This document shows positions 1-5,248 of a stretch of 5,773 bases of DNA, in pieces (within the stretch, counting starts at the first letter, position 1; every line of letters starts with the position of its first letter). The stretch is from NCBI GenBank assembly GCA_025351555.1, contig JANXVS010000461.1:1-5773 (forward strand), given 5' to 3'. The notes below the pieces were generated by a model, which saw only the letters and a list, made by a program, of their open reading frames with translations, did no database searches and was not told the origin of the DNA. Position numbers and translations under genes: made by a program. The DNA comes from Pseudomonadota bacterium (GTDB lineage Bacteria; Pseudomonadota; Gammaproteobacteria; Xanthomonadales; Rhodanobacteraceae).

Positions 1-111
1 AAAACCAATACCGATGCGGGTTTCAGCAAGATTCTCGATCGCGAACGTCCTGCGTCGACGATGCTAGCCACAATGGCTCAACCGCGCCGTTTCTCCCGCC
101 TTCTGGGCTGA
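1..111 (+). CDS. Possible C-terminal tail of an upstream gene (unrecognised)
   Basis: Frame 1 is open from the window edge to a TGA at 109-111, giving 36 residues that end in ...RRFSRLLG. I do not recognise the protein. Third-position GC is only moderate (20 of 36 codons), less clear than in the certain genes downstream, and an overlapping frame also stays open here. The next gene begins 42 nt after this stop on the same strand, so a co-transcribed upstream gene is plausible. It could equally be non-coding sequence that happens to lack stops. Confidence 0.25.
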   Translation, partial: KTNTDAGFSKILDRERPASTMLATMAQPRRFSRLLG

Positions 112-112
112 G

Positions 113-126
113 GATTAGCGCTAATC
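113..126. promoter_or_regulatory. 14-bp perfect palindrome ahead of the outer-membrane protein gene
   Basis: GATTAGCGCTAATC is identical to its own reverse complement. It directly abuts the Shine-Dalgarno-like AGGAAAG at 127-133 and starts 2 nt after the stop of the preceding open frame. Its size and dyad symmetry suit a repressor or activator operator. As RNA it could form a short hairpin next to the ribosome binding site. No regulator for it is visible in the window. Confidence 0.35.
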
Positions 127-136
127 AGGAAAGACG

Positions 137-157
137 ATGGACACGCGCGGCACATGA
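137..157 (+). other. Six-codon mini-ORF (MDTRGT) coupled to the next gene
   Basis: An ATG at 137 sits 3 nt after AGGAAAG (127-133), the best Shine-Dalgarno sequence in this region. The frame reads MDTRGT and stops at TGA 155-157. That stop overlaps the ATG at 154 of the outer-membrane protein frame as ATGA, the usual arrangement for translational coupling. It may be a leader peptide that delivers ribosomes to the start at 154, which lacks a close Shine-Dalgarno sequence of its own. It may also be chance. Confidence 0.25.
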
Positions 158-1158
158 GGCGCGCAAAGGCAACAGCGCCCTCAGGCGAACTTCTGCGCGC
201 GCGCATGCGCACGGCCATGATCAGACGCGCAGCCGCATTTTGCCTGCTGTCGGCGGCTCCGGTGTATGCGCAGACCGTGTACCCGGAGTTGCCGAACGAG
301 GATGCTTCGCCGCAAGCCACCGAGTTCGCCGCGGGGCACGGCTCGATCTCGGTGGATTATCAGCATTTGTTCTCGAACGGCGACTGGTGGGATACCGGCC
401 CCAAGCGGCCGATGGGCTCGGTCATTGCCAACAGCCTGAAGTTCGACGTCAATTATTTCTTTGCCGACCGCTGGGATGTGAGTGTGGGCATTCCCTTCAT
501 CTCGGCGAAGTATTCAGGCGCATTCCCGCACCCGGTGGTGACGCTGCAGGTGCCGCATCCGCACACGGTGTTCGTCGATGATGGTTCGTATCACGGCACC
601 TGGGCAGACTGGAGCACGGGCTTGAGTTATCACGCGAACTTCGGCTCGTATTACCTCACGCCGTCGGTGACCGCGTATGTGCCGAGCCACGATTACACGT
701 TCTACGGCGCGGCAACCGTCGGCAACGATCTGAACAAGCTCGGCTTCGGCATCGAGCTTGCGCATCAGTTCGACTTTTCCAACATCTTCTACCGCGCACG
801 CTACCAATACGTGCTCGTCGAAAAAACGCTTGGCATCGATGTGGATTATTACACTTTTGGACTCGATGTCGGCTATTTCCTGACGCCGCGCGTGGCACTG
901 CGTGCGTTCGGCGATGGCAAACTCGGCAACGGCCGCACCGACACCCAGATCAGCGCGCATTGTCCACCTTGCGCCGATGAGTTCTGGTATCTGCACGACA
1001 AATACCGCCTGGAAGATCACTTCAATGTCGGTGCCGGCGTGGACTACCAAATCGGCGACCGCCTCAGCCTCTCGGCGTCGGCACTGCGCATGGTCTGGGG
1101 CAAAAGCAATCTGAACCTGAAATACGGGCTGGATTTCAAGCTCACGCGAAGTTTCTGA
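154..1158 (+). CDS. Secreted outer-membrane beta-barrel protein of unknown substrate
   Basis: The 334-residue product has a Sec signal peptide: arginines at 24-25, hydrophobic core AAAFCLLSAAP, and a likely cut after VYA at residue 39. The mature part alternates aromatic and polar residues in strand-like segments (SISVDYQHLF, SLKFDVNYFF, YYTFGLDVGYFL, LNLKYGLDFKL) and ends in Phe, the typical C-terminal signal for BAM-assembled barrels. It resembles proteins called transporter or phenol-degradation MetA-like barrels, but I cannot name the family firmly. Loop features include a histidine-rich stretch (H126, H135, H137, H147) and CPPC at 270-273. The start is uncertain. ATG 154 overlaps the mini-ORF stop, but ATG 205 or 217 would give a more normal 18-22-residue signal peptide, although neither has a Shine-Dalgarno sequence. 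It lies where pyrH often precedes frr in relatives and has no obvious functional link to the genes downstream. Confidence 0.8.
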   Translation: MRRAKATAPSGELLRARMRTAMIRRAAAFCLLSAAPVYAQTVYPELPNEDASPQATEFAAGHGSISVDYQHLFSNGDWWDTGPKRPMGSVIANSLKFDVNYFFADRWDVSVGIPFISAKYSGAFPHPVVTLQVPHPHTVFVDDGSYHGTWADWSTGLSYHANFGSYYLTPSVTAYVPSHDYTFYGAATVGNDLNKLGFGIELAHQFDFSNIFYRARYQYVLVEKTLGIDVDYYTFGLDVGYFLTPRVALRAFGDGKLGNGRTDTQISAHCPPCADEFWYLHDKYRLEDHFNVGAGVDYQIGDRLSLSASALRMVWGKSNLNLKYGLDFKLTRSF

Positions 1159-1205
1159 TCACCCTATTGAGCCGGCGCGACTCAACTACTCATCTGCAAC
1201 TGCGC

Positions 1206-1214
1206 TGCTATACT
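1206..1214 (+). promoter_or_regulatory. Extended -10 promoter for frr
   Basis: TGCTATACT contains a TATACT -10 box (1209-1214) with an upstream TG, i.e. an extended -10. No good -35 box is seen 16-18 bp upstream, which extended -10 promoters tolerate. Transcription would start near 1221, leaving a leader of about 27 nt with CGGAG at 1237-1241 as the ribosome binding site, 6 nt before the ATG. The same decamer CTGCTATACT recurs at the toxin-antitoxin promoter (1840-1849). Confidence 0.55.
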
Positions 1215-1247
1215 TCGCGGCCTGTCTCAAGATATGCGGAGCCGCTC

Positions 1248-1805
1248 ATGCTCAACGACATCAAAACAGACGCCCAGCAGCGCATGACCAAGAGCGTGGA
1301 TGCGCTCAGGCACGAGTTGCAGCGGCTGCGTACCGGTCGTGCCAATACGGCGCTGGTCGAGCATCTGAAGGTGAACTACTACGGCACCGATGTGCCCATC
1401 ACTCAGGTCGCGAACATCGTCGTGTCCGATGCGCGTTCGCTGACGATCACGCCGTGGGAAAAGAACATGGTGCAGGCGGTTGAGAAGTCGATACTCGCCT
1501 CCGATCTGGGCCTGAATCCGACCACGGCCGGCACCGTCATCCGCATCAATCTGCCGCAGCTGACCGAGGAGCGCCGCAAAGAATTGTCCAAGCACGTGGC
1601 GCACGCAGGCGAAGAAGCGAAGATTGCGGTGCGCAATATCCGCCGCGATGCAATGCACCACGTCAAGGAACTGCTCAAGGACAAGCAGATCACCGAGGAT
1701 GAAGAACGCAAGGCCGAGGACGAGGTGCAAAAGCTCACCGATAAATTCGTCAAGGATGTCGACGGCGTCGTAAAGGCCAAGGAAGACGAATTGATGGCGC
1801 TGTAA
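1248..1805 (+). CDS. frr: Ribosome recycling factor
   Basis: RRF acts with EF-G after termination to split the 70S ribosome and free mRNA and tRNA in the cytoplasm. The 185-residue product equals the E. coli length. Domain I is the three-helix bundle (about residues 1-30 and 105-185) and domain II the beta insert (about 31-104). RTGRA at 28-32, PWEK at 70-73, and the invariant Arg at 132 within NIRRDA are all present, as are the KDKQITEDE and VQKLTD helices. The start at 1248 is chosen over an in-frame ATG at 1167 because it gives the family N-terminus (MLNDI...), has CGGAG 6 nt upstream, and the longer frame would run across the promoter. No terminator is seen after the TAA, so read-through into the toxin-antitoxin genes is likely. 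Confidence 0.98.
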   Translation: MLNDIKTDAQQRMTKSVDALRHELQRLRTGRANTALVEHLKVNYYGTDVPITQVANIVVSDARSLTITPWEKNMVQAVEKSILASDLGLNPTTAGTVIRINLPQLTEERRKELSKHVAHAGEEAKIAVRNIRRDAMHHVKELLKDKQITEDEERKAEDEVQKLTDKFVKDVDGVVKAKEDELMAL

Positions 1806-1840
1806 GCGGCGACGTGCTGCCTGCCTGCACTAGGGGCATC

Positions 1841-1858
1841 TGCTATACTCGTATAGCA
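1841..1858. promoter_or_regulatory. Toxin-antitoxin promoter and inverted-repeat operator
   Basis: Two perfect 8-bp arms, TGCTATAC (1841-1848) and GTATAGCA (1851-1858), flank a 2-bp centre, TC. The left arm contains an extended -10 (TG at 1841-1842, TATACT at 1844-1849), so a protein bound to the dyad would block RNA polymerase. The site lies 24 bp ahead of a ribbon-helix-helix antitoxin gene. Such antitoxins normally bind palindromes in their own promoter, alone and more tightly with toxin. Transcription would start near 1856. No convincing -35 is visible. Confidence 0.7.
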
Positions 1859-1882
1859 ACCGATCTGCACCGAGGTAACGCC

Positions 1883-2107
1883 ATGCTCGCCATTCGCCTG
1901 CCCGAAACCGTCGAAAAACGCCTCGCCAAGCTGGCCAAGGCCACCGGCCGCACCAAGACGTTTTACGCCCGCGAGGCGATTCTCGAACACATCCAGGATC
2001 TGGAAGATTTCTATCTGGCCGAACGCGAAGTGCAGGCGATCCGCAGCGGTCGCGGAAAAACTGTTTCACTGGCCGAGGCGATGAAGCGTTATGGCGTGGA
2101 AGATTGA
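1883..2107 (+). CDS. RelB-type ribbon-helix-helix antitoxin
   Basis: This 74-residue protein should bind and neutralise the RelE-like toxin encoded next to it and repress their shared promoter. The N-terminus MLAIRLPETVEKRL is the beta strand and first helix of a ribbon-helix-helix DNA-binding fold, followed by ATGRTKTFYAREAILEHI, the typical second helix. Residues from about 40 (DLEDFYLAEREV) to the end form the acidic toxin-binding tail. GAGG at 1872-1875 lies 7 nt before the ATG. An in-frame ATG at 1814 is rejected because it would precede the promoter and operator. The gene ends 17 nt inside the toxin gene, a coupling normal for such pairs. RelB/StbD-like naming rests on remembered family similarity. 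Confidence 0.92.
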   Translation: MLAIRLPETVEKRLAKLAKATGRTKTFYAREAILEHIQDLEDFYLAEREVQAIRSGRGKTVSLAEAMKRYGVED

Positions 2108-2360
2108 ACTGTCGCCGCACGCCATCAAGAATCTGGATCGGCTCGACTCGCAAGTCGTGCATCGCGTTTTGCGATTTCTGCAGGAGCGTGTCGCGCCACT
2201 GGACAACCCACGCTCGATCGGCGAAGTGCTGAAGGGAACCAAACTCGGCGACTTCTGGAAATACCGGGTCGGCGATTACCGCGTCATCGCGCATATCGAC
2301 GATAGCGCAATCCGCATCCTCATCGTTCGCATTGGCAATCGCCGCGATGTCTATCGCTAG
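2091..2360 (+). CDS. RelE/ParE-superfamily toxin
   Basis: The 89-residue product has the RelE fold pattern: an N-terminal strand (MAWKIELSPHA), two helices (about 10-35), a spacer (PLDNPRSIGEVLKG), then strands FWKYRVGDYRVIAHI and IRILIVRIGNRRDVYR. By alignment to E. coli RelE, R64 in DYR corresponds to R61, R84 to R81, and Y88 to Y87, the residues used to cut mRNA in the ribosomal A site. The toxin therefore looks intact and likely acts as a translation-dependent mRNA endonuclease, although a ParE-like gyrase target cannot be excluded from sequence alone. Many relatives read GHRR where this one reads GNRR (N83). Its start overlaps the antitoxin by 17 nt, with only a distant GAGG (2075-2078), so translation is probably coupled. 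Its last 14 nt contain the start of uppS. Confidence 0.92.
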   Translation: MAWKIELSPHAIKNLDRLDSQVVHRVLRFLQERVAPLDNPRSIGEVLKGTKLGDFWKYRVGDYRVIAHIDDSAIRILIVRIGNRRDVYR

Positions 2361-3105
2361 GACCACGCCGCCCGAAGCATCGTCGAAAAATGTGGAACTT
2401 TCCACATTGCGGCAACCCCGCCATATTGCCATCGTCATGGATGGCAACGGGCGCTGGGCGAAACAGCGCCATCGTCCGCGCAGCTTCGGCCATCGTGCCG
2501 GGCAGAAGGCGGTGCGCAGCACGATTGAGTCCTGCGTCAAGCGCGGCATCGACGTGCTGACGCTGTTCGCGTTTTCCAGTGAAAACTGGCAGCGGCCAAA
2601 AGCCGAAGTCGGCGCACTGATGGAGTTGTTCCTGAAAGCGCTCGACCGCGAAGTCGATGAACTGCACGGCTATGGCGTGCGCATCCGCTTCATCGGCGAA
2701 CTTTCCGCCTTCGCGCCGGCGCTGCACGAACGCATGCAGCGCGCGATGGACAAGACCCAGGCCAATGGCAAACTCGCGCTCAATATCGCTCTGAACTACG
2801 GTGGCCGCTGGGATATCGCCAATGCTGCAAAAGAGGTGACGCTGGCGATACAGCGTGGCGAACTCAGCGCCGAGGCAATCGACGAACGCAGCATCGCGCC
2901 GTTCTTTTGCCTGGCTGACCTACCTCCAGTCGATCTGTTCATCCGCACCGGTGGCGAACGCCGCATCAGCAATTTCCTGTTGTGGCAACTGGCCTATAGC
3001 GAGCTACACTTCAGCGACGTACTCTGGCCGGACTACGACGAGGCTTGCCTTGCGCGCGCACTCGAGGATTTCGCGCAGCGTGAGCGAAGGTTTGGAAAAA
3101 TTTGA
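2347..3105 (+). CDS. uppS: Undecaprenyl diphosphate synthase (cis-prenyltransferase)
   Basis: UppS adds eight isopentenyl units to farnesyl diphosphate to make the C55 carrier lipid for peptidoglycan and other envelope polymers, at the cytoplasmic membrane face. From ATG 2347 it has 252 residues (E. coli 253). Visible motifs are MDGNGRWA with catalytic Asp32, FGHRAG (47-52), FSSENW (76-81), NYGGRWDI (150-157) and RTGGERRISNFLLW with Arg200 and Arg206 for the isopentenyl diphosphate, and Glu219 in YSELHFSDVLWPD for Mg2+. The start is the weak point. ATG 2347 lies inside the toxin gene (14-nt overlap) with no Shine-Dalgarno sequence. TTG 2332 and GTG 2392 are in-frame alternatives, also without one. 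Translation probably depends on ribosomes finishing the toxin at 2358-2360. The C-terminus stops right after RERRFGKI, shorter than in E. coli. Confidence 0.96.
   Translation: MSIARTTPPEASSKNVELSTLRQPRHIAIVMDGNGRWAKQRHRPRSFGHRAGQKAVRSTIESCVKRGIDVLTLFAFSSENWQRPKAEVGALMELFLKALDREVDELHGYGVRIRFIGELSAFAPALHERMQRAMDKTQANGKLALNIALNYGGRWDIANAAKEVTLAIQRGELSAEAIDERSIAPFFCLADLPPVDLFIRTGGERRISNFLLWQLAYSELHFSDVLWPDYDEACLARALEDFAQRERRFGKI
2389..2408. repeat. 20-bp inverted repeat in the start of uppS
   Basis: Perfect 9-bp arms AATGTGGAA (2389-2397) and TTCCACATT (2400-2408) flank a CT centre. The repeat lies about 15 codons into uppS, in the variable N-terminal stretch before the conserved core, and contains an in-frame GTG at 2392. 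As DNA it looks like a dimeric repressor site. As RNA it can form a 7-bp stem with a six-nt loop. Its layout (long arms, 2-bp centre) matches the toxin-antitoxin operator, but the arm sequence differs. Confidence 0.45.
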
Positions 3106-3110
3106 AAAGT

Positions 3111-3133
3111 GCGGTCAAGGACGACCGCTTTTT
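3111..3133 (+). terminator. Stem-loop 1 of the cdsA leader: weak intrinsic terminator and RsmA/CsrA-type site
   Basis: GCGGTC (3111-3116) pairs with GACCGC (3123-3128) around the hexaloop AAGGAC, and TTTTT follows at 3129-3133. It starts 5 nt after the uppS stop, so it reads as a short intrinsic terminator. Positions 3115-3124 (UCAAGGACGA) also match all fixed positions of the RsmA/CsrA consensus (A/U)CANGGANG(U/A), with ANGGAN as the hexaloop. Partial termination between uppS and cdsA, possibly changed by RsmA binding, is an inference. Confidence 0.5.
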
Positions 3134-3140
3134 GATCCTC

Positions 3141-3158
3141 GCGATCAAGGACGATCGC
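3141..3158 (+). promoter_or_regulatory. Stem-loop 2 of the cdsA leader: RsmA/CsrA-type binding hairpin
   Basis: GCGATC (3141-3146) pairs with GATCGC (3153-3158) around AAGGAC, the same hexaloop as stem-loop 1. The two 18-nt units differ only at two positions that pair with each other (G-C in the first, A-T in the second), so the fold is kept. Positions 3145-3154 again match the RsmA/CsrA consensus fully. The loop GGA lies 19 nt before the GGA in the cdsA ribosome binding site, a spacing that would let one RsmA dimer bridge both. It lacks a T-run, so it is not a terminator. Confidence 0.55.
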
Positions 3159-3164
3159 AAAAGT

Positions 3165-3170
3165 AAAGGA
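3165..3170 (+). promoter_or_regulatory. Ribosome binding site deciding the GTG start of cdsA
   Basis: AAAGGA ends 5 nt before the GTG at 3176 and is the strongest Shine-Dalgarno sequence in the operon. It fixes the non-ATG start. Its GGA core could be a third, low-affinity RsmA/CsrA contact downstream of the two hairpins. Confidence 0.75.
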
Positions 3171-3175
3171 ACCAA

Positions 3176-4000
3176 GTGAAGCAACGCATTATCACCGCCC
3201 TCCTGATCACGCCGCTGGCGGTCGCCATGATCCTGCTGCTGCCAAGCACGATCTTCGGCGTCGTCATTGCCGGCTTGTGCCTGCTGGCGACATGGGAATG
3301 GACGCGCATGGCCGGCCTGCGCTCGCGCCCGTTGCGCGCGGTTCTGCTTGCGCTGTGCGCCGTGGCGCTGCTGTTTCTTTGGTGCTACGCCGATATGGCA
3401 GCGGGATGGATCACGATTGTCGCTGGCTGTCTATGGTGGTTCATCGCGTTCGCTTGGCTCAAACATTTTTCCTTCGGCGCCGCGCCGACGCGTGAAAACA
3501 TCACGATCAAATTGCTTGCCGGCGCGCTCGCGATCCTGCCGGCGTGGACAGCGATGATGCAACTGCATCGCGGCCAGGATGCGCCGCATGCCTGGCATAC
3601 CTGGGCGCTGTACGCCCTGGTGCTGGTCTGGTCAGCCGATTCGTTCGCGTATCTGGCCGGCCGCCAATGGGGCAACGTGAAGCTCGCGCCGAACATCAGT
3701 CCCGGCAAGACCATTGCCGGCGTCTACGGCGCCCTGGCCGGATTGAGCGTGATCGCATTGATGGGCGGCTGGCTGCTCGGCGTGCGCGGAGCGAGTCTGC
3801 TAGGTCTGCTCGTCCTGGCCCTGATCGTCGTCCTGTTTTCCGTCGTCGGCGACTTGTTTGAAAGTCTGATCAAGCGCCACAGCAATGTGAAGGATTCCGG
3901 CACCCTGTTTCCAGGCCACGGCGGCGCGTTCGACCGCCTGGATGGCGTGTTCGCGGCGCTGCCGTTTTTCGCCCTCGGCAAATTCCTGTTGGGGCTATGA
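3176..4000 (+). CDS. cdsA: Phosphatidate cytidylyltransferase (CDP-diacylglycerol synthase)
   Basis: CdsA is an inner-membrane enzyme that converts phosphatidic acid and CTP to CDP-diacylglycerol, the branch point for all phospholipids. The 274-residue product is nearly all membrane helices (about 7-37, 54-71, 77-95, 111-128, 140-162, 186-225). It carries the family signature from S230 to D256 (SLIKR...KDSG...[12 protein letters not shown]), which holds the metal- and nucleotide-binding residues. The upstream [15 protein letters not shown] and [10 protein letters not shown] segments (152-182) are also typical. The start is GTG with AAAGGA 5 nt upstream. It follows uppS after a 70-nt leader with two hairpins, unlike the tight junctions elsewhere in the operon. 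It overlaps dxr by ATGA. Confidence 0.97.
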   Translation: MKQRIITALLITPLAVAMILLLPSTIFGVVIAGLCLLATWEWTRMAGLRSRPLRAVLLALCAVALLFLWCYADMAAGWITIVAGCLWWFIAFAWLKHFSFGAAPTRENITIKLLAGALAILPAWTAMMQLHRGQDAPHAWHTWALYALVLVWSADSFAYLAGRQWGNVKLAPNISPGKTIAGVYGALAGLSVIALMGGWLLGVRGASLLGLLVLALIVVLFSVVGDLFESLIKRHSNVKDSGTLFPGHGGAFDRLDGVFAALPFFALGKFLLGL

Positions 4001-5175
4001 AACAGGTTGCGATTCTCGGCGCCACCGGCTCGATCGGCGCCAGCGCGCTCGACGTCATCGCGCGCCACCCGCAGCGTTTTCACGCCAGCGTGCTCGCAGC
4101 ACATCGCAGCGTCGATGAGCTGGTAGCACTGTGTGTGCGCTTCAAGCCCGAGCTCGCGATCATTGCCGATTCCGTGTTCGAGACCGCGCTGCGCGAAAAA
4201 ATCGGCAGCGCCGGACTTGCGACTCGCGTGGCGTCCGGTAGCGAAGCACTGACCGAAGCGGTATCGGGCGACCTGTGCGACAGCGTGATCGCCGCCATCG
4301 TCGGCGCGGCAGGGCTGGAATCGACGCTGGCCGCCGCGCGTGCCGGCAAACGCCTTTTGCTGGCGAACAAGGAAGCCGTGGTCATTGCCGGGCCGTTGCT
4401 GCTGGATGCACTACGGACCGGCGGTGGAACCATCATCCCGGTGGATTCCGAGCACAATGCGATTTTCCAGTGCTTACCGTATCGACGTTCCGATCTCGCC
4501 GGGGCCGGTGTGCACCGCATCCTGCTGACGGCATCCGGCGGCCCGTTCCGCGGCAAGCGTCGCGATGAGCTTGGCGCAATCACGCCGGACCAAGCCTGTG
4601 CTCATCCGAACTGGAGCATGGGCCGCAAGATCTCGGTCGATTCGGCCACGCTGATGAACAAGGGCCTGGAAGTGATCGAGGCACACTGGCTGTTCGGTGC
4701 AGCGCCCGAGCAGATCGAAGTCATCGTGCATCCGCAAAGCATCGTGCATTCGCTGGTCGAATACGCCGACGGCTCGGTATTGGCACAACTGGGCAATCCG
4801 GATATGCGCACCGCGCTCGCGCATGCGTTGGCGTGGCCAGAGCGGATCGAGGCAGGCGTAGCGCCATTGGATCTGCTCAAGATTGGGCAATTGAACTTCG
4901 AGGCGCCGGATCGGGCGACGTTTCGCTGCCTTGATCTCGCCTACGCCGCACTGGCCGCTGGCGGTACCGCGCCGGCAATCCTGAATGCCGCGAACGAAGT
5001 GGCTGTGGCCGCGTTTCTCGACGGCGCGCTGCCCTTCCTGGCGATTCCCGAACTGATCGAGGCAACGCTGGCGGCCGTTCCCGTCGCGCCTGCCGGTGAT
5101 CTTGATGTCGTGGTTTACGCCGATTTAACCGCACGACAGGCGGCACAACGTATCATGCGTCGCGACTTCTGCTGA
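3997..5175 (+). CDS. dxr: 1-deoxy-D-xylulose 5-phosphate reductoisomerase
   Basis: Dxr rearranges and reduces DXP to 2-C-methyl-D-erythritol 4-phosphate with NADPH, the committed step of the MEP isoprenoid pathway that feeds UppS. At 392 residues it has the usual length. GATGSIG (8-14) is the NADPH loop, and LLANKEAVV (121-129) is typical. D150 and E152 of VDSEHNA bind the divalent metal. TASGGPF (178-184), HPNWSMG (203-209) and [14 protein letters not shown] (216-229, with N221, K222 and the third metal ligand E225) line the active site, which therefore looks complete. GGGG at 3991-3994 precedes the ATG by 2 nt, and the start overlaps the cdsA stop by 4 nt, so the two are translationally coupled. 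Confidence 0.98.
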   Translation: MKQVAILGATGSIGASALDVIARHPQRFHASVLAAHRSVDELVALCVRFKPELAIIADSVFETALREKIGSAGLATRVASGSEALTEAVSGDLCDSVIAAIVGAAGLESTLAAARAGKRLLLANKEAVVIAGPLLLDALRTGGGTIIPVDSEHNAIFQCLPYRRSDLAGAGVHRILLTASGGPFRGKRRDELGAITPDQACAHPNWSMGRKISVDSATLMNKGLEVIEAHWLFGAAPEQIEVIVHPQSIVHSLVEYADGSVLAQLGNPDMRTALAHALAWPERIEAGVAPLDLLKIGQLNFEAPDRATFRCLDLAYAALAAGGTAPAILNAANEVAVAAFLDGALPFLAIPELIEATLAAVPVAPAGDLDVVVYADLTARQAAQRIMRRDFC

Positions 5176-5184
5176 TTATGTCGG

Positions 5185-5233
5185 CCGTCATTCGCAGGTT
5201 CCGTGGTCGACGGAACCCGCCAATGACGGTTTT
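5185..5233 (+). terminator. Long T-tailed hairpin after dxr, likely intrinsic terminator
   Basis: CCGTCATT (5185-5192) pairs with AATGACGG (5222-5229), and GGTTCCGT (5197-5204) with ACGGAACC (5210-5217). A G-C and a C-G pair sit between them, flanked by two mismatches. The result is a stem of about 20 positions with a GGTCG loop, followed by TTTT at 5230-5233. It starts 10 nt after the dxr stop, the position expected for a terminator. If efficient, it separates rseP from the uppS-cdsA-dxr transcript. Confidence 0.7.
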
Positions 5234-5248
5234 CAATACGCTTCCCGG

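Noticed and set aside
240..581. Plus-strand 113-codon frame inside the outer-membrane protein gene
   Set aside because: It lies fully inside a supported gene in another frame. The composition is arbitrary and there is no start signal.
514..1050. Long minus-strand open frame (178 codons) opposite the outer-membrane protein
   Set aside because: It is antisense to a gene with a clear signal peptide and strand pattern. The product is low in recognisable motifs and no start signals are seen; it is a GC-rich shadow.
1167..1185. TTGAG/CTCAA inverted repeat after the outer-membrane protein gene, considered as a terminator
   Set aside because: The stem is only 5 bp with a 9-nt loop and no T-run follows, so it is too weak to call.
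1167..1247. 27-codon N-terminal extension of frr
   Set aside because: It would span the likely promoter, has no ribosome binding site, and would make RRF longer than the very constant 185 residues.
1814..1882. 23-codon N-terminal extension of the antitoxin
   Set aside because: It runs through the operator and -10, so it would lie upstream of the transcript. The family starts at the MLAIRLP strand.
1403..1990. Minus-strand open frame (195 codons) opposite frr and the antitoxin
   Set aside because: The Ser-rich product crosses the promoter/operator region and has no domain; it is a shadow of frr.
2332..2346. TTG start for uppS, 5 codons upstream
   Set aside because: TTG is a rarer start and there is no Shine-Dalgarno sequence in front of it. 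ATG 2347 gives a length close to the family's, though the true start remains open.
1830..2549. Minus-strand open frame (239 codons) covering the toxin-antitoxin pair
   Set aside because: It is antisense to two recognisable overlapping genes and the uppS 5' end, rich in Arg/Pro/Trp as expected from a complement frame, with no known motif.
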